Below, one piece after another: positions 43,137 through 52,546 of a stretch of 64,000 bases of DNA. The notes under the pieces were generated by a model, which saw nothing but the letters and a program-made list of their open reading frames with translations, did not search any database and was not told the origin of the DNA. Where the stretch lies: the NCBI RefSeq assembly GCF_049889055.1, contig NZ_JBLTWO010000006.1:1-64000 (forward strand). The letters run 5' to 3'. Origin of the DNA: Rhizorhabdus sp049889055 (GTDB lineage Bacteria; Pseudomonadota; Alphaproteobacteria; Sphingomonadales; Sphingomonadaceae). A program made the translations under genes and the position numbers. Every line of letters begins with the position of its first letter. Position 1 is the first letter of the stretch.

Positions 43137-44816
43137 ATGATGCACTTTTACCAGCGCCTTACACAGGAGCTCACCTTCGCGCGCCATGTGCCACCGGGCC
43201 AGATCCTGCGCAGGCTCATCCTGACCGCCAAGCGACACTGGAGCGACGTGCGGCCGCCGCGCTTTGACGGCCCCGCCCCACGGCGCGCCGCGCACCTGCC
43301 GCAACCGGTGCTGGCGCTGCGCACGGGTATGATCGATCGCGACGACGCGGTGCTGAAGCTGCGCTTCCTGGATCATGAGGAGCCGGTGGGAACGCCGATC
43401 GACTGGTCCGCACGGGACACGGGCGTCGCCGCGCAGCTCTGGCGCATGCATCTCCATTATATGGAATTTCTCGAGGAGGCGACGGCAGCCGAGGGGCTCG
43501 ACTGGATCCTCCACTGGATCGAGGATAACCCGCCCGTCCGAAACGGCTTCTGGCGCGACATCTGGTTTCCCTACACCATCTCGCTGCGCGTGGTGGTGTG
43601 GATGCAGTTCGTGGCGCGCCATGCGGAGGGCCTTCCGCAGGAGGCCGAGGCCCGGATCGCCCACAGCCTAGCCGAACAATTGCGCTATCTGGTCGACTAT
43701 GTCGAAACCGATATCGGCGGCAATCATCTGATCAAGAACGCCAAGGCGCTGTTGTGGGCATCGGCCTATTTCAAGGGAGACGAAGCGGAGAACTGGGGAC
43801 GGATCGGCGCGAAATTGTTGCGCAGCGAACTTGCCGCCCAGATTCTCTCCGATGGGGTCCATTTTGAACGCTCGGCCTCCTATCATGCCCAGGTCTTCGC
43901 CGATCTGATCGAGATACGCAGCCTGCCGATCGACGCCGCGCTTGCGGCAGATCTCGATGCGCGCCTGCCCGCCATGGCCCAGATCCTGGCGGACCTCGCC
44001 CACCCCGATGGCCTGCCCGCCCATTTCAACGATTCCGGCCTGACCATGGCCTATGCGCCCCAAGCCTGCCTCGACGGCTATGCGCGGATCGGCGGCACCC
44101 AGCCCGCCCCGCGCGCCGTTTTCGCCTGTCCCGAGGCCGGATATTTCGGCGCGCGCAACGACAGTGCCTATCTCGTCGCCGATTGCGGCCCGATCGGCCC
44201 GGACGAACTGCCGGCCCATAGCCATGGCGACGTGCTGAGCTTCGAACTGTCGCTGGGCGGCGAGCGCTTGATCGTCGACCAAGGCGTGTTCGAATATACG
44301 GCGGGTGATCGCCGGCAGGCGAGCCGCTCCTGCGCACACCACAATACGCTGGCGATCGAGGGTGCAGATCAGGCCGATTTCTTCGGCCGCTTCCGCGTGG
44401 GGCGCAGACCTAGGGTTCGCGTCAAGGCGTGGCAGGCCGGACAGGACAGCTTCCTGCTCGAAGGGGAGCATGACGGCTTCACCCATCTGCCGGGACGGCC
44501 GCGGCACAGCCGCCGCTTCGCCATGACGGCTGACGGCCTGGACATAGAGGACAGGATCACGGGTCGGGCATCGCGCGACGCCAGCATCGGCTTCCTGCTC
44601 CATCCATCCGTGTCCGCCGAACCGCTGTCGCAGACACGGTGGCGGCTGCGAGGCTCGACTGCCGAGGCGATCCTGACCTGCGATCTGCCGGTCGTCGCGG
44701 AAACGGCCTGTTGGTGGCCCGATCTGGGCGTGGAGCAGCCGACGCAGCGACTGGTCGTTCGCGCGTCATGCGATCGATTTGCGGCGGGTGTCGTCAGCCG
44801 GATCGCCTGGGCCTGA
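43137..44816 (+). CDS. Heparinase II/III-family protein
   Basis: A 559-residue protein with an alpha/alpha toroid N-terminal half and a C-terminal beta domain. The heparinase II/III signature is clear: 'HSHGDVLSFELSLGG', 'DQGVFEYTAGDRRQ', 'SCAHHNTLAI'. No signal peptide is obvious, so it may be cytoplasmic. In polysaccharide loci such genes are found next to the bi-domain oxidoreductase; they may trim uronic-acid-containing chains or act on lipid-linked intermediates. A 209-base gap separates it from the oxidoreductase; it holds no gene I can support. Confidence 0.88.
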   Translation: MMHFYQRLTQELTFARHVPPGQILRRLILTAKRHWSDVRPPRFDGPAPRRAAHLPQPVLALRTGMIDRDDAVLKLRFLDHEEPVGTPIDWSARDTGVAAQLWRMHLHYMEFLEEATAAEGLDWILHWIEDNPPVRNGFWRDIWFPYTISLRVVVWMQFVARHAEGLPQEAEARIAHSLAEQLRYLVDYVETDIGGNHLIKNAKALLWASAYFKGDEAENWGRIGAKLLRSELAAQILSDGVHFERSASYHAQVFADLIEIRSLPIDAALAADLDARLPAMAQILADLAHPDGLPAHFNDSGLTMAYAPQACLDGYARIGGTQPAPRAVFACPEAGYFGARNDSAYLVADCGPIGPDELPAHSHGDVLSFELSLGGERLIVDQGVFEYTAGDRRQASRSCAHHNTLAIEGADQADFFGRFRVGRRPRVRVKAWQAGQDSFLLEGEHDGFTHLPGRPRHSRRFAMTADGLDIEDRITGRASRDASIGFLLHPSVSAEPLSQTRWRLRGSTAEAILTCDLPVVAETACWWPDLGVEQPTQRLVVRASCDRFAAGVVSRIAWA

Positions 44817-44838
44817 AACGACAAGGGAGATAGGATCG

Positions 44839-46071
44839 ATGCGGCTGCTCTTCCTTACCGACAATTTCCCGCCCGAGGTGAACGCCCCGGCGAGCCGCAC
44901 CTTCGAGCATTGCCGCGAATGGGTCCGCGAAGGGCATTCGGTGGTGGTGATCACCTGCGCGCCCAATTTCCCAAAGGGCAGGCTGTTCGACGGCTATCGC
45001 AACCGGCTGTGGCAGCGCGAGACGATGGATGGGATCGAGGTGATCCGCGTCTGGACCTTCATCAGCGCGAACGAGGGCTTCGCTCTGCGCATCGTCGACT
45101 ATCTGAGCTTCATGGTCAGCGCCTTCATCGCCTCGCTGTTCGTGCGCCGGGTGGACCTGATCGTCGGCACATCTCCCCAGTTCTTCACCGCCTGCGCGGC
45201 TCGCATGGCCGGCCTCGTCAAGCGACGGCCCTGGGTCTTCGAACTGCGCGACATCTGGCCGGAGTCGATCCGCGCGGTGACCGCGATCCGGCAGGATCGG
45301 CTGCTCGACCTGCTCGAGAAGCTCGAACTGCATCTCTATCGCAAGGCCGCGGCAGTCGTCTCCGTAACCCATGCCTTCAAGGACAATCTGGTCCGGCGCG
45401 GGATCGACGGCGCAAAGATTCATGTCGTCACCAACGGCGTCGACACCGATCGATTCCACCCTCTTCCCAAGGACGCGCAGCTGGTCGAGAGCCTCGGGCT
45501 CAAGGGCTGCTTCGTCGCCGGCTATATCGGCACCCATGGCCTTGCCCATGGACTCGACACGCTCGTCGATGCCGCCGCGCTGCTCGCCGGCCGCGACGAG
45601 ACTCGCCGCATCCGCATCCTGATGCTCGGCGATGGCGCAGAACGCGCCCGACTCAAGGCCGATGCCGAGAGGCGCGGGCTGACCAATATCCTGTTCCTTG
45701 AGAGCGTCCCCAAGGACGAGGTCGTCCGCTACTGGTCGCTGCTCGACACCTCGATCGTGCACCTGAAGCGCGAGGATCTGTTCAAGACGGTTATTCCGTC
45801 CAAGATTTTCGAGTGCATGGGCATGGGCATCCCCATCCTGCACGGCGTCGAGGGGGAGTCCGCCGGGATCGTGGCGCAGGAAGGTGTCGGCATAGCCTTC
45901 GAGCCGGAGAACGCCCAGGCGCTGGCCGATGCGCTTGAAGCCATGGCCGGCGATACGGAGTTGCGGACCCGCCTGTCGCTCGCGGGTCCGCCCGCCGCCG
46001 CGCGTTACAGCCGGCGGGCGCTGGCGCTCGACATGCTCACGCTGCTCACCACGCTGGTGCGCAAGCGCTGA
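44839..46071 (+). CDS. WbuB-like glycosyltransferase
   Basis: A 410-residue GT4 enzyme. 'FLTDNFPPEVNAPASRTFEH' and 'FELRDIWPESI' are hallmarks of WbuB-type transferases, which add L-FucNAc-like residues; 'VVTNGVDTDRFHP' marks the nucleotide-sugar-binding half. The start is ATG 44839 with AAGGGAGA upstream. With the WbuX-WbuY-WbuZ-like module, a donor such as an acetamidino-6-deoxyhexose is reasonable, by analogy with E. coli clusters. It is convergent with the export operon, ending three bases from the next gene. Confidence 0.9.
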   Translation: MRLLFLTDNFPPEVNAPASRTFEHCREWVREGHSVVVITCAPNFPKGRLFDGYRNRLWQRETMDGIEVIRVWTFISANEGFALRIVDYLSFMVSAFIASLFVRRVDLIVGTSPQFFTACAARMAGLVKRRPWVFELRDIWPESIRAVTAIRQDRLLDLLEKLELHLYRKAAAVVSVTHAFKDNLVRRGIDGAKIHVVTNGVDTDRFHPLPKDAQLVESLGLKGCFVAGYIGTHGLAHGLDTLVDAAALLAGRDETRRIRILMLGDGAERARLKADAERRGLTNILFLESVPKDEVVRYWSLLDTSIVHLKREDLFKTVIPSKIFECMGMGIPILHGVEGESAGIVAQEGVGIAFEPENAQALADALEAMAGDTELRTRLSLAGPPAAARYSRRALALDMLTLLTTLVRKR

Positions 46072-46074
46072 GGC

Positions 46075-47298
46075 TCAGAGGCGGTCGAGCCGCCAGTCCG
46101 ACAAGGTCAATTCCCCCTCGCCATCGATCGCCCTGCTGATCGCCACGATTTCGATCCGCTGGGCGGGGCAATCGGCGGGGACCACGAAGACAAGACTGAC
46201 GGGCGCGGCCGTGGTACTCACGGCCACTGGGTTCACGATCAGATCCGTCGTCGGAGAACCGATGCAGCGCAGTGCCACCTCCGCCGTGGCCGGCGCGCGT
46301 CCGTCCGGAACGGTGCCCCGCAGGCTGAGGCTGTAGCGTCCCGGCGCGAGCATGAGTATCCGGTCCGATACAGGCACGCGACGATCCGCTTCGGCCCGTA
46401 CGATGATGGCATTGCCATCACCGGCCAGCGCGCTGCCTTCCGCTCCATTGTTGAAGCGCCATCCAAAGGGACCAGCACGGCTGTCGAGGCTTGCCGGGCC
46501 GACCGTCATATCCGCCGCAAAGCCGGCGGGAAACCTGACGGCCTCGCGCAGGTAGCGCGCTGCGAGGAGAAAATCCCGCCGCGCTGCGAGACCGGTCAGC
46601 ACATAGCCATCGGTGTCCGCATAGCTGCGCGTAGCCGGCAGGCCACCCGCCGCCAGGACCATGCGCGCGGTATCGGAGGCCGTCTCGGGGCCCGCTGCGG
46701 CGTAGCGCAGGAAGGCCGGCATCCACGGCCGATTAGCCCGGATATAGGGCAGCAGTGCATTGCGGACCCCTTCATCGAACAGGCCGTCCGCCAGCGCCGG
46801 GGACAGCAGTTCGGCCGCACCCGCGCTGGTGGTCAGGGCTTCGTCGAAACTGCGCGCCATCCCGGCGGCATCGCCGCGGTCGAGGCTCCGGTTGATCAGC
46901 AGCCAGGTGGTGCCGATATCGCGCCGCGAGACGCGGTGCGCGAGATCGATCAGCCGATCGGACGCCGGCTCTCTCCCCGCCATAGACTCCGCCACCGCCA
47001 GTTGCCGCAAGGCGACGGGATTGAGTGGATCGCTCCGCAGCGCAGTCCGCGCGATCGCCGCCATGACGGGCACGTCGGCGACTGTCGCGTCTTCATAAGC
47101 GCGAAGCCGGTCTTCCTTCAGCGTCAGCGCGACGGCATCGTCCGGGCGCAGACTCAGGGCCCGATCGGGATCGGATATCCGCCAGAAATTGGCGAGCGAG
47201 TCGGCTCCAGCGGCAAGCCCCAACGCGAGGCTCAAAACGATAGCCGCGATGTTCCCGGGTCCCGGACGCCGCGGCCGGCTATCGATGTATCCGGTCAC
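46075..47298 (-). CDS. EPS-operon protein of unknown function, membrane-anchored
   Basis: A 407-residue protein I do not recognise. It begins with a short basic stretch and one hydrophobic segment ('IAAIVLSLALGLAAGADSLA'), suggesting an inner-membrane anchor with a periplasmic domain. Residues 40-200 are helical and Ala/Leu-rich in a tetratricopeptide-like pattern; the rest ('PGRYSLSLRGTVPDGRA') looks like a beta-rich domain. The start GTG 47298 overlaps the kinase stop, so it is translationally coupled with the chain-length regulator and probably serves export or assembly. Last gene of the export operon. Confidence 0.72.
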   Translation of the reverse strand: MTGYIDSRPRRPGPGNIAAIVLSLALGLAAGADSLANFWRISDPDRALSLRPDDAVALTLKEDRLRAYEDATVADVPVMAAIARTALRSDPLNPVALRQLAVAESMAGREPASDRLIDLAHRVSRRDIGTTWLLINRSLDRGDAAGMARSFDEALTTSAGAAELLSPALADGLFDEGVRNALLPYIRANRPWMPAFLRYAAAGPETASDTARMVLAAGGLPATRSYADTDGYVLTGLAARRDFLLAARYLREAVRFPAGFAADMTVGPASLDSRAGPFGWRFNNGAEGSALAGDGNAIIVRAEADRRVPVSDRILMLAPGRYSLSLRGTVPDGRAPATAEVALRCIGSPTTDLIVNPVAVSTTAAPVSLVFVVPADCPAQRIEIVAISRAIDGEGELTLSDWRLDRL

Positions 47299-49511
47299 GC
47301 CGCCTTGTTGGCGACATCGTCGCCATAGCCATAACCATAACCATAGCCGTAACCGTAACCATAGCCGTAACCATAAGCGAGTTCGCTCGCCTTGAGCTTC
47401 GTCAGCACGGTGCCGAAGATATGGGTGTTGACCATGCGCAGGCGGCTGATCGCCGCGCGGATGCCGCGCACCGCAGCCCCTTCCGCCTGGATGACCAGCA
47501 CCGCACCTTCGACCGCACGTCCGAGCAGCGGCGCATCGCTGAGGCCGAGGATCGGCGGCGCGTCGATCACGACATGATCGTACATCGACTGGAGTTCGAG
47601 CACGAGCTGCCGGATCCGGTCGCTGCTCAACAGTTCGGCGGCGCTGGGCGGCTTCGGCCCCGAGGTGAGGACCGAAACGCCCTTATGCTTGGTCTCGCGG
47701 ATCAGCGAGGCGACATTGTCCTCGCCGGCGAGCAGGTTGGACAGCCCCGCGACATTGTCGATGCCGACCAGATGGTGGACATCGGGCGAGCGCATATCGC
47801 CGTCGACCAGCAGCACACGCTTGCCGGTCCGGCCGATGATCCGCGCAAGCGCATAGGAGGAGGTCGACTTGCCTTCGGCCGGCCGCGTGCTGGTGACGAT
47901 GAACGAACGCGGCACCCCATGATCGGTCGTGAAGGCAAGGTTCGACCGGATCGAGAAATAGGCCTCGGACACATAGGATTTGGGATCGTCGATCCCTTCC
48001 GCGACATTGCCCTCGCTGAGCGGGACATGACCAAGCATCGGCAGGTGGAACATCTGGTGGATCTGCCCCGGATGGCTGACGCCCTCATCGATCTGCTCGA
48101 GACCCAGCGTGGCGAGCATCGCCAGACCGAGGCCGATCGCCAGCGCGATCGCCATATTCTTCGGCAGGCTCGGTGCAGAAGGTCCGCCCGGCACGAGCGC
48201 ATCGTCGACGATCACGATGTTGCTGACGCCGACCATGCCGGCGATGCCGATCTCCTTGTAGCGCTGCAGCAGCGCATCATAAAGCTGGCGGTTGGTATCC
48301 GCCTCGCGCTGATAGATGTTGTACTGGATCGCGTCGTGCTGCTGGTCGTCGAGGCGCGCCTTGAGGGTGCTGACCTGGGCCTTCAGCTCATTCTCGCGCT
48401 TGACCGCCTCGCGATAGGTCTGGACCCGGCTGTTCACCACGCGCGCCGTTTCCCGGGCGATCGCATCATCGAGCGACTGGATCTGCTTCATCAGCGCCTG
48501 GGCCGTCGGATAGCCGGGCTCGAAACGCGCGATCAGCTTGGCATATTCGGAGGCACTGTCGGCCCGGCGCTGGCGAAGCTGGGCGATCGTCGCGTTGCCG
48601 ATCACATCGACGCTCTCGCTCGCCCCCCCGCCCTGAGCACGGCTCTCGGCCGCTATGCGATCGGCCGTCGCGGCGTTCAGCGCGGCGTTCAGCGCCTCGA
48701 GGTCGGTCGCGACCATCGTCCGCTGCATCTGGGTCTTGCCATCCGAATCGCGCGACGAGCTCAGCGTCACGATATCATTCTTGGTGGCGTAGGTGACGAC
48801 GTCACGCTCGGACTGCTCCAGCCGGGCGCGGAGATTGGCCAGCCTGCCTTCGAGGAAGCTGCGTGCATCGGCGGTCGATGCCAGCTGGCGGTCCATGCTC
48901 GCGGCGATGAACTGCCGCGTCCAGGCATTGGCGACCTCTGCCGACACCTTCGGCGAGCGCGACGTGTAGGAGATGTTGACCAGGCGCGAGCGGCGGACAG
49001 GCTGCACCGCGATATTGCCGAGCAGCAGATTGGCCGCGAGCCCCTCGCGCGCCTCGATCTGCGCCGGGGTCAGGTTGCCGCGCCCGTTCAGGCCATGCCG
49101 CTCGGCATCGAGCTTGACGCCATGCGCCACGAAAAAGTCGTCACGACGGGCCAGGCCCATCGCCTTCGCCACCCGCTCGCCGAGCGAACGGGCGCGCAGC
49201 AGCGCATATTGGGTTTCGTAAAATTCGAGATCGCGATCGGCATTGTCCGAATCGAGACCCTGAACCTTGGTGACCTTCTTCTGCTCGCGGCTGATCTCGA
49301 TCTGCGCCTTGGCCGTGTAGCGCGACGGGGTCAGCAGGGTGACGATCAGGCCCGTGGCGAGCGCCGCCGCGATGATGGCGAGGATCAGCCATTTCCAGCG
49401 GACGGCGGTGTGCCAATATTGCTTGAGGATCGGCGGCAGCGCGTAGCTGTCGCTAAAGCCCTCGGCAGGACCCGCCGGCCCCAGCCCCTGAACGTCGGCA
49501 GCATTACTCAT
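47295..49511 (-). CDS. Polysaccharide co-polymerase/tyrosine autokinase (Wzc family)
   Basis: A 738-residue Wzc/BY-kinase. An N-terminal Wzz domain with two transmembrane helices and a long coiled-coil periplasmic part (residues about 180-420) is followed by a cytoplasmic kinase with Walker A 'PAEGKST' (Lys548), a Walker A' region 'LLVDGDMRSP' and Walker B 'HVVIDAPP'. It controls chain length and export with the outer-membrane lipoprotein encoded upstream. The C-terminal tyrosine cluster, normally an irregular group, is here nine uninterrupted Tyr-Gly pairs followed by Asp-Asp and a basic tail. ATG 49511 is preferred over a start three codons upstream. Confidence 0.94.
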   Translation of the reverse strand: MSNAADVQGLGPAGPAEGFSDSYALPPILKQYWHTAVRWKWLILAIIAAALATGLIVTLLTPSRYTAKAQIEISREQKKVTKVQGLDSDNADRDLEFYETQYALLRARSLGERVAKAMGLARRDDFFVAHGVKLDAERHGLNGRGNLTPAQIEAREGLAANLLLGNIAVQPVRRSRLVNISYTSRSPKVSAEVANAWTRQFIAASMDRQLASTADARSFLEGRLANLRARLEQSERDVVTYATKNDIVTLSSSRDSDGKTQMQRTMVATDLEALNAALNAATADRIAAESRAQGGGASESVDVIGNATIAQLRQRRADSASEYAKLIARFEPGYPTAQALMKQIQSLDDAIARETARVVNSRVQTYREAVKRENELKAQVSTLKARLDDQQHDAIQYNIYQREADTNRQLYDALLQRYKEIGIAGMVGVSNIVIVDDALVPGGPSAPSLPKNMAIALAIGLGLAMLATLGLEQIDEGVSHPGQIHQMFHLPMLGHVPLSEGNVAEGIDDPKSYVSEAYFSIRSNLAFTTDHGVPRSFIVTSTRPAEGKSTSSYALARIIGRTGKRVLLVDGDMRSPDVHHLVGIDNVAGLSNLLAGEDNVASLIRETKHKGVSVLTSGPKPPSAAELLSSDRIRQLVLELQSMYDHVVIDAPPILGLSDAPLLGRAVEGAVLVIQAEGAAVRGIRAAISRLRMVNTHIFGTVLTKLKASELAYGYGYGYGYGYGYGYGYGDDVANKAA
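47322..47375. repeat. Degenerate hexanucleotide tandem repeat encoding (Tyr-Gly)9
   Basis: Nine consecutive six-base units, each encoding Tyr-Gly on the minus strand, with mixed TAT/TAC and GGT/GGC codons. The codon variation shows that selection keeps the protein repeat rather than a recent slippage event. It forms the autophosphorylation tail of the kinase. Confidence 0.9.
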
Positions 49512-49545
49512 CGGAAGCACTCACAATAGACGGCCGGGCGCGCGA

Positions 49546-50268
49546 TCATCGGTTCAGCCGATCGACGCCGAAAATTATGGGAGTCGACAGCGCCGGAAGG
49601 ACCTGGAGGAAGTCCTTGAACACGCGGCGCGCCCGCGACTCGCCGACCACGACGACGTCGTTGGCGAAGACCTCGGGATCCTGATAAGCCCCGAGCCGGA
49701 TCGCCTTGAGGTTGTAGAGCGCGGCATATTGCTCGCCCTTCACGGTGCGGAAGATCACGACCTCGTTGAGCTTCGCGAACTCGTCGGTGCCGCCGGACAG
49801 GGCGATGGCGCGCAGCAGGGTCATGCGGCCCACGACCGGGAACAGGCCGGGCTTCTTGACCTGGCCCTCGACCGTCACGACCTGGCTGACGGTTTCCTCG
49901 AGGTTGATGCTGACCTGCGGGTTGCGGACATAGCTGGCAGCCAGCTTGGTCTCGATCAGCCGCTCGATCTCGCCCGGCGTGCTGCCGGCGATCGTGAGCG
50001 CGCCGATCAGCGGAAAGGAAATGCGTCCGCTGGCGTCGACCTGAACCTTGCGGTCGGACAATTCGGGAATGCCGAACACGTCGATGCGAAGCTTGTCGAA
50101 CGGCCCGACGATATAGGGCCGGTCGACGGTGAACGTCTCGCCACGCTCCGGCACCGGAAGTTCCGTCGCGTTGAGAACTTCGATATTCGGCGCGCCACCG
50201 ATCTCCGGTGTGCTGGCGCAGGCCGACAGAGCCAGCGCCAAGCCAAGTAAAGTCAAGCAATTACGCAT
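49546..50268 (-). CDS. Polysaccharide export outer-membrane lipoprotein (Wza/OPX family)
   Basis: About 240 residues from ATG 50268, chosen because GGAAG lies just upstream and a lipoprotein signal (MRNCLTLLGLALALSACAS, lipobox L-S-A-C) follows directly; ATG 50286 is possible. It has a poly_export domain ('YIVGPFDKLRIDVFG') and SLBB-like repeats ('VTVEGQVKKPGLFPV'). The protein forms the export channel across the periplasm and outer membrane together with the Wzc kinase. Shorter than E. coli Wza, as usual in sphingomonads. The start overlaps the end of the upstream ligase gene by a few bases. Confidence 0.92.
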   Translation of the reverse strand: MRNCLTLLGLALALSACASTPEIGGAPNIEVLNATELPVPERGETFTVDRPYIVGPFDKLRIDVFGIPELSDRKVQVDASGRISFPLIGALTIAGSTPGEIERLIETKLAASYVRNPQVSINLEETVSQVVTVEGQVKKPGLFPVVGRMTLLRAIALSGGTDEFAKLNEVVIFRTVKGEQYAALYNLKAIRLGAYQDPEVFANDVVVVGESRARRVFKDFLQVLPALSTPIIFGVDRLNR

Positions 50269-51709
50269 TACTTCCGCGACCCTCATATGAAGTGCTCGTC
50301 TTAGGATCGGAAGGCCCGCCGTCAAACGATTTATCATGCCTGCCCGCGTCGTCAGCCCCGTAAAGCCACAGCAGCATGACACAGAAGAGACAGGCGATCG
50401 CCGGGGTGCGCAACGGATAATCCCCCAGGCTCGCCAGCCCGAGAATCAAGATCACGCAAAGCGCAGCCCCCTTGGTCACCGAGCGCCCGCCCTCCCTGTT
50501 GCCGGCACGCCACCAGCGAACACATTGGCGCACATAGCCCGCAACGGCAACCGCCAGCAGCAGCATGGCCGGCGCGCCACCTGTGACGAGCAGTTCGAGC
50601 GGATCATTATGCGCGCGCAGAAAGGTGGTCCAGTCGAGCAATGCATAGGGCTCGTCGAGACGATAGACCTCGGCGAAGGAACCGATGCCCGATCCGACCG
50701 GGAAATAATGCAGCGCCATGTCCAGTATCGGACCCCAGGCGCGATAGCGGCCCTCGCCGACCCCGTCGCTCGACAGGAGGCGGTCGATCGACTCCGCACG
50801 CCCTGCAAGCGCGACGATCGAGGCGAGCAGAAGGAGGAGGCCTGCCGCGACCGCCCAGGCTCGGGTCCCGCGCCAGAAGGCCGCTCGGCCCCGCGCGCCC
50901 GAATCGCTGCGGCTCAGCAGTGCTGCCGCAGCCAGACCGACCACCATCGTCAGCAGCCCGGCCCGCGATCCGGTGACGAGGATCAGGGCCACGAAGAACG
51001 CACCGCAGGCAGCGGCAATACCGACGCGGATGCGCCTGTCCCAGCGCGGAAAGGCAGACGGGGACGCGAAAACTGCCAGCAGCGGGAAGCTGCAGGCGAG
51101 GAAGACCGCCTGATGGTTGCGATTGGCGAACAGCCCGACGGCGGCGCCGTCATTGGTGATGCGATAGAGATAGAGCGGGCTGCTTTCCCCGCCGCTCAGT
51201 TGAAGCAGCGCGACCACCGAACTGGCCAGTGCGAGCAGCAGCAGCGGGATGACGAGAGTCCGGCGTTCCCGGGCGGTCAGTCGCGCGCCGGCGATCAGCA
51301 CGGCGATGGGCGGAAGCAGGCTGAAAAAGGCATTCCAGGCGCCGACCGGGGCGAGCGCCAACGGCCGCCATATGTGACCCAGCCCCGCCGCCGCGTCGAT
51401 GGCGACGATGGTGTCGCGCCCCGGCAGGGACGACCACAGGGCCCAGGGCAGCGGAACGAGGTGGAGCAGAATCAGCAGCGCCATGGCAGCGAACAGCAGC
51501 AGCGGCGAGGCCAGGTTGCGCAGATGGCGCAGTTCCACACCCCAAAACGCGAAGGCAAGAAGGAGCGCCGCCATCGATCGCAACACCACAAGCGACTGGA
51601 TGTCATAGCGTGATCCGCCGCCGGTCGCGAAGGCGAGGAGAAGAAAGCCGGCCAGCGCCCAGAAGCATGCCGACGGGACGGACGGGACGGCGCTGCGGGC
51701 GATCTTCAT
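50261..51709 (-). CDS. O-antigen ligase/polymerase-like membrane protein (Wzy_C domain)
   Basis: About 482 residues with ten or more hydrophobic helices and a periplasmic loop. 'SRAGLLTMVVGLAAA' and 'LRAHNDPLELLVTGGAPAM' match the O-antigen ligase/Wzy_C family. ATG 51709 is preceded by AAGGAAGG; an upstream in-frame start at 51820 is less likely. Because the locus also holds an AT-rich Wzy-like gene, this one may polymerise a second polymer or ligate chains. First gene of the export operon (ligase, OPX, Wzc, unknown protein). Confidence 0.88.
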   Translation of the reverse strand: MKIARSAVPSVPSACFWALAGFLLLAFATGGGSRYDIQSLVVLRSMAALLLAFAFWGVELRHLRNLASPLLLFAAMALLILLHLVPLPWALWSSLPGRDTIVAIDAAAGLGHIWRPLALAPVGAWNAFFSLLPPIAVLIAGARLTARERRTLVIPLLLLALASSVVALLQLSGGESSPLYLYRITNDGAAVGLFANRNHQAVFLACSFPLLAVFASPSAFPRWDRRIRVGIAAACGAFFVALILVTGSRAGLLTMVVGLAAAALLSRSDSGARGRAAFWRGTRAWAVAAGLLLLLASIVALAGRAESIDRLLSSDGVGEGRYRAWGPILDMALHYFPVGSGIGSFAEVYRLDEPYALLDWTTFLRAHNDPLELLVTGGAPAMLLLAVAVAGYVRQCVRWWRAGNREGGRSVTKGAALCVILILGLASLGDYPLRTPAIACLFCVMLLWLYGADDAGRHDKSFDGGPSDPKTSTSYEGRGSNA

Positions 51710-51876
51710 GCCTTCCTTTATCCGGGCATAGACTTGGCAGCAATCATGCTGCTGCGGCAGGCGACGTGATCGGGGCCAGCCTGGTCCAGTGCGATGATCG
51801 GCCGCTATGCCGAATTGCACAGACCCGCCATGAGAGGCGACCGAAACCGCCCCGCCCTCAACCCCTCAACGGTCGC

Positions 51877-52326
51877 TTACGGGCTGGTTCCGTTGCCGCC
51901 CGAGCTGTTGGAGACGGCAACGGCGGCACCAGCTACTGCACCCGCGGCAGCCACACCGCCAACGAGGGCAGCCGTCGTTACCGTTGCTCCGGCGGCCGCA
52001 GCGCCTGCTCCGGCGGCTGCAGCGCCTGCTCCGGCGGCACCAGCACCGGCTGCGCCAGCCGCGCCTGCGCTCGCACCAGCGCCGGCACCAGCCCCACTTC
52101 CGAAGGCGCCAGCACCGGCACCTGCGGCCTGGGCCAGCTCAACATTCTTCTTGGCGACACGCTTGCCGAGCTTCATCACGACGCCGGCGCGCATCCTGGA
52201 GCCGATCGCCTTGATGGCCTCCTTGGTCATCGTCGTCGCGCCGGTGGGTGCAACGGCCGCAATCACGGGCGCAGATATGACCGCAAGGATCGCAACAGAA
52301 GCCGCTACTTTACGAAAGCTACGCAT
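51877..52326 (-). CDS. Secreted alanine/glycine-rich protein A (unknown)
   Basis: A 149-residue protein with a signal peptide (MRSFRKVAASVAILAV, cleavage near 'VIAAVAP') and a conserved segment (residues about 30-65: 'KAIGSRMRAGVVMKLGKRV' then 'KKNVELAQ'), then a long Ala/Gly/Ser low-complexity tail with silk-like 'AGAGAG' runs ending 'SSGGNGTSP'. ATG 52326 follows GGGAG. The neighbouring gene encodes a close paralogue. No known family recognised. Location beside the export operon suggests a matrix or envelope protein linked to the polysaccharide. Confidence 0.72.
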   Translation of the reverse strand: MRSFRKVAASVAILAVISAPVIAAVAPTGATTMTKEAIKAIGSRMRAGVVMKLGKRVAKKNVELAQAAGAGAGAFGSGAGAGAGASAGAAGAAGAGAAGAGAAAAGAGAAAAGATVTTAALVGGVAAAGAVAGAAVAVSNSSGGNGTSP

Positions 52327-52546
52327 AACCAATCTCCCGGATGGGTCGGCATTTTTCGGGGGCGCCAAGGCCACCGCAAGGCAAACAAAGCGTGCTGTGG
52401 ACATATAATGATTTCCCCGCCCTATGCCCGCCGCCGCATGGCGGCAATCCGGGATTGCGCAGAGATTTCAATAGTCTCGATGGTGCTTATAGCACGACCT
52501 TCCATTCCGATGTGACGAAAAGCATAGGCCGGCCGGAAGGCACAAA

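Noticed and set aside
43137..44816. Secreted glycosaminoglycan-degrading lyase.
   Set aside because: The family name suggests it, but no signal peptide is seen and the gene is embedded in a polysaccharide assembly locus.
47322..47375. CRISPR-like or satellite repeat.
   Set aside because: The six-base units are inside the coding frame of the kinase and encode Tyr-Gly; there are no spacers.
51737..51752. Inverted repeat GCAGCA-ATCA-TGCTGC upstream of the ligase gene.
   Set aside because: Perfect but found once only, with no matching site elsewhere in the locus, so a regulatory role is not supported.
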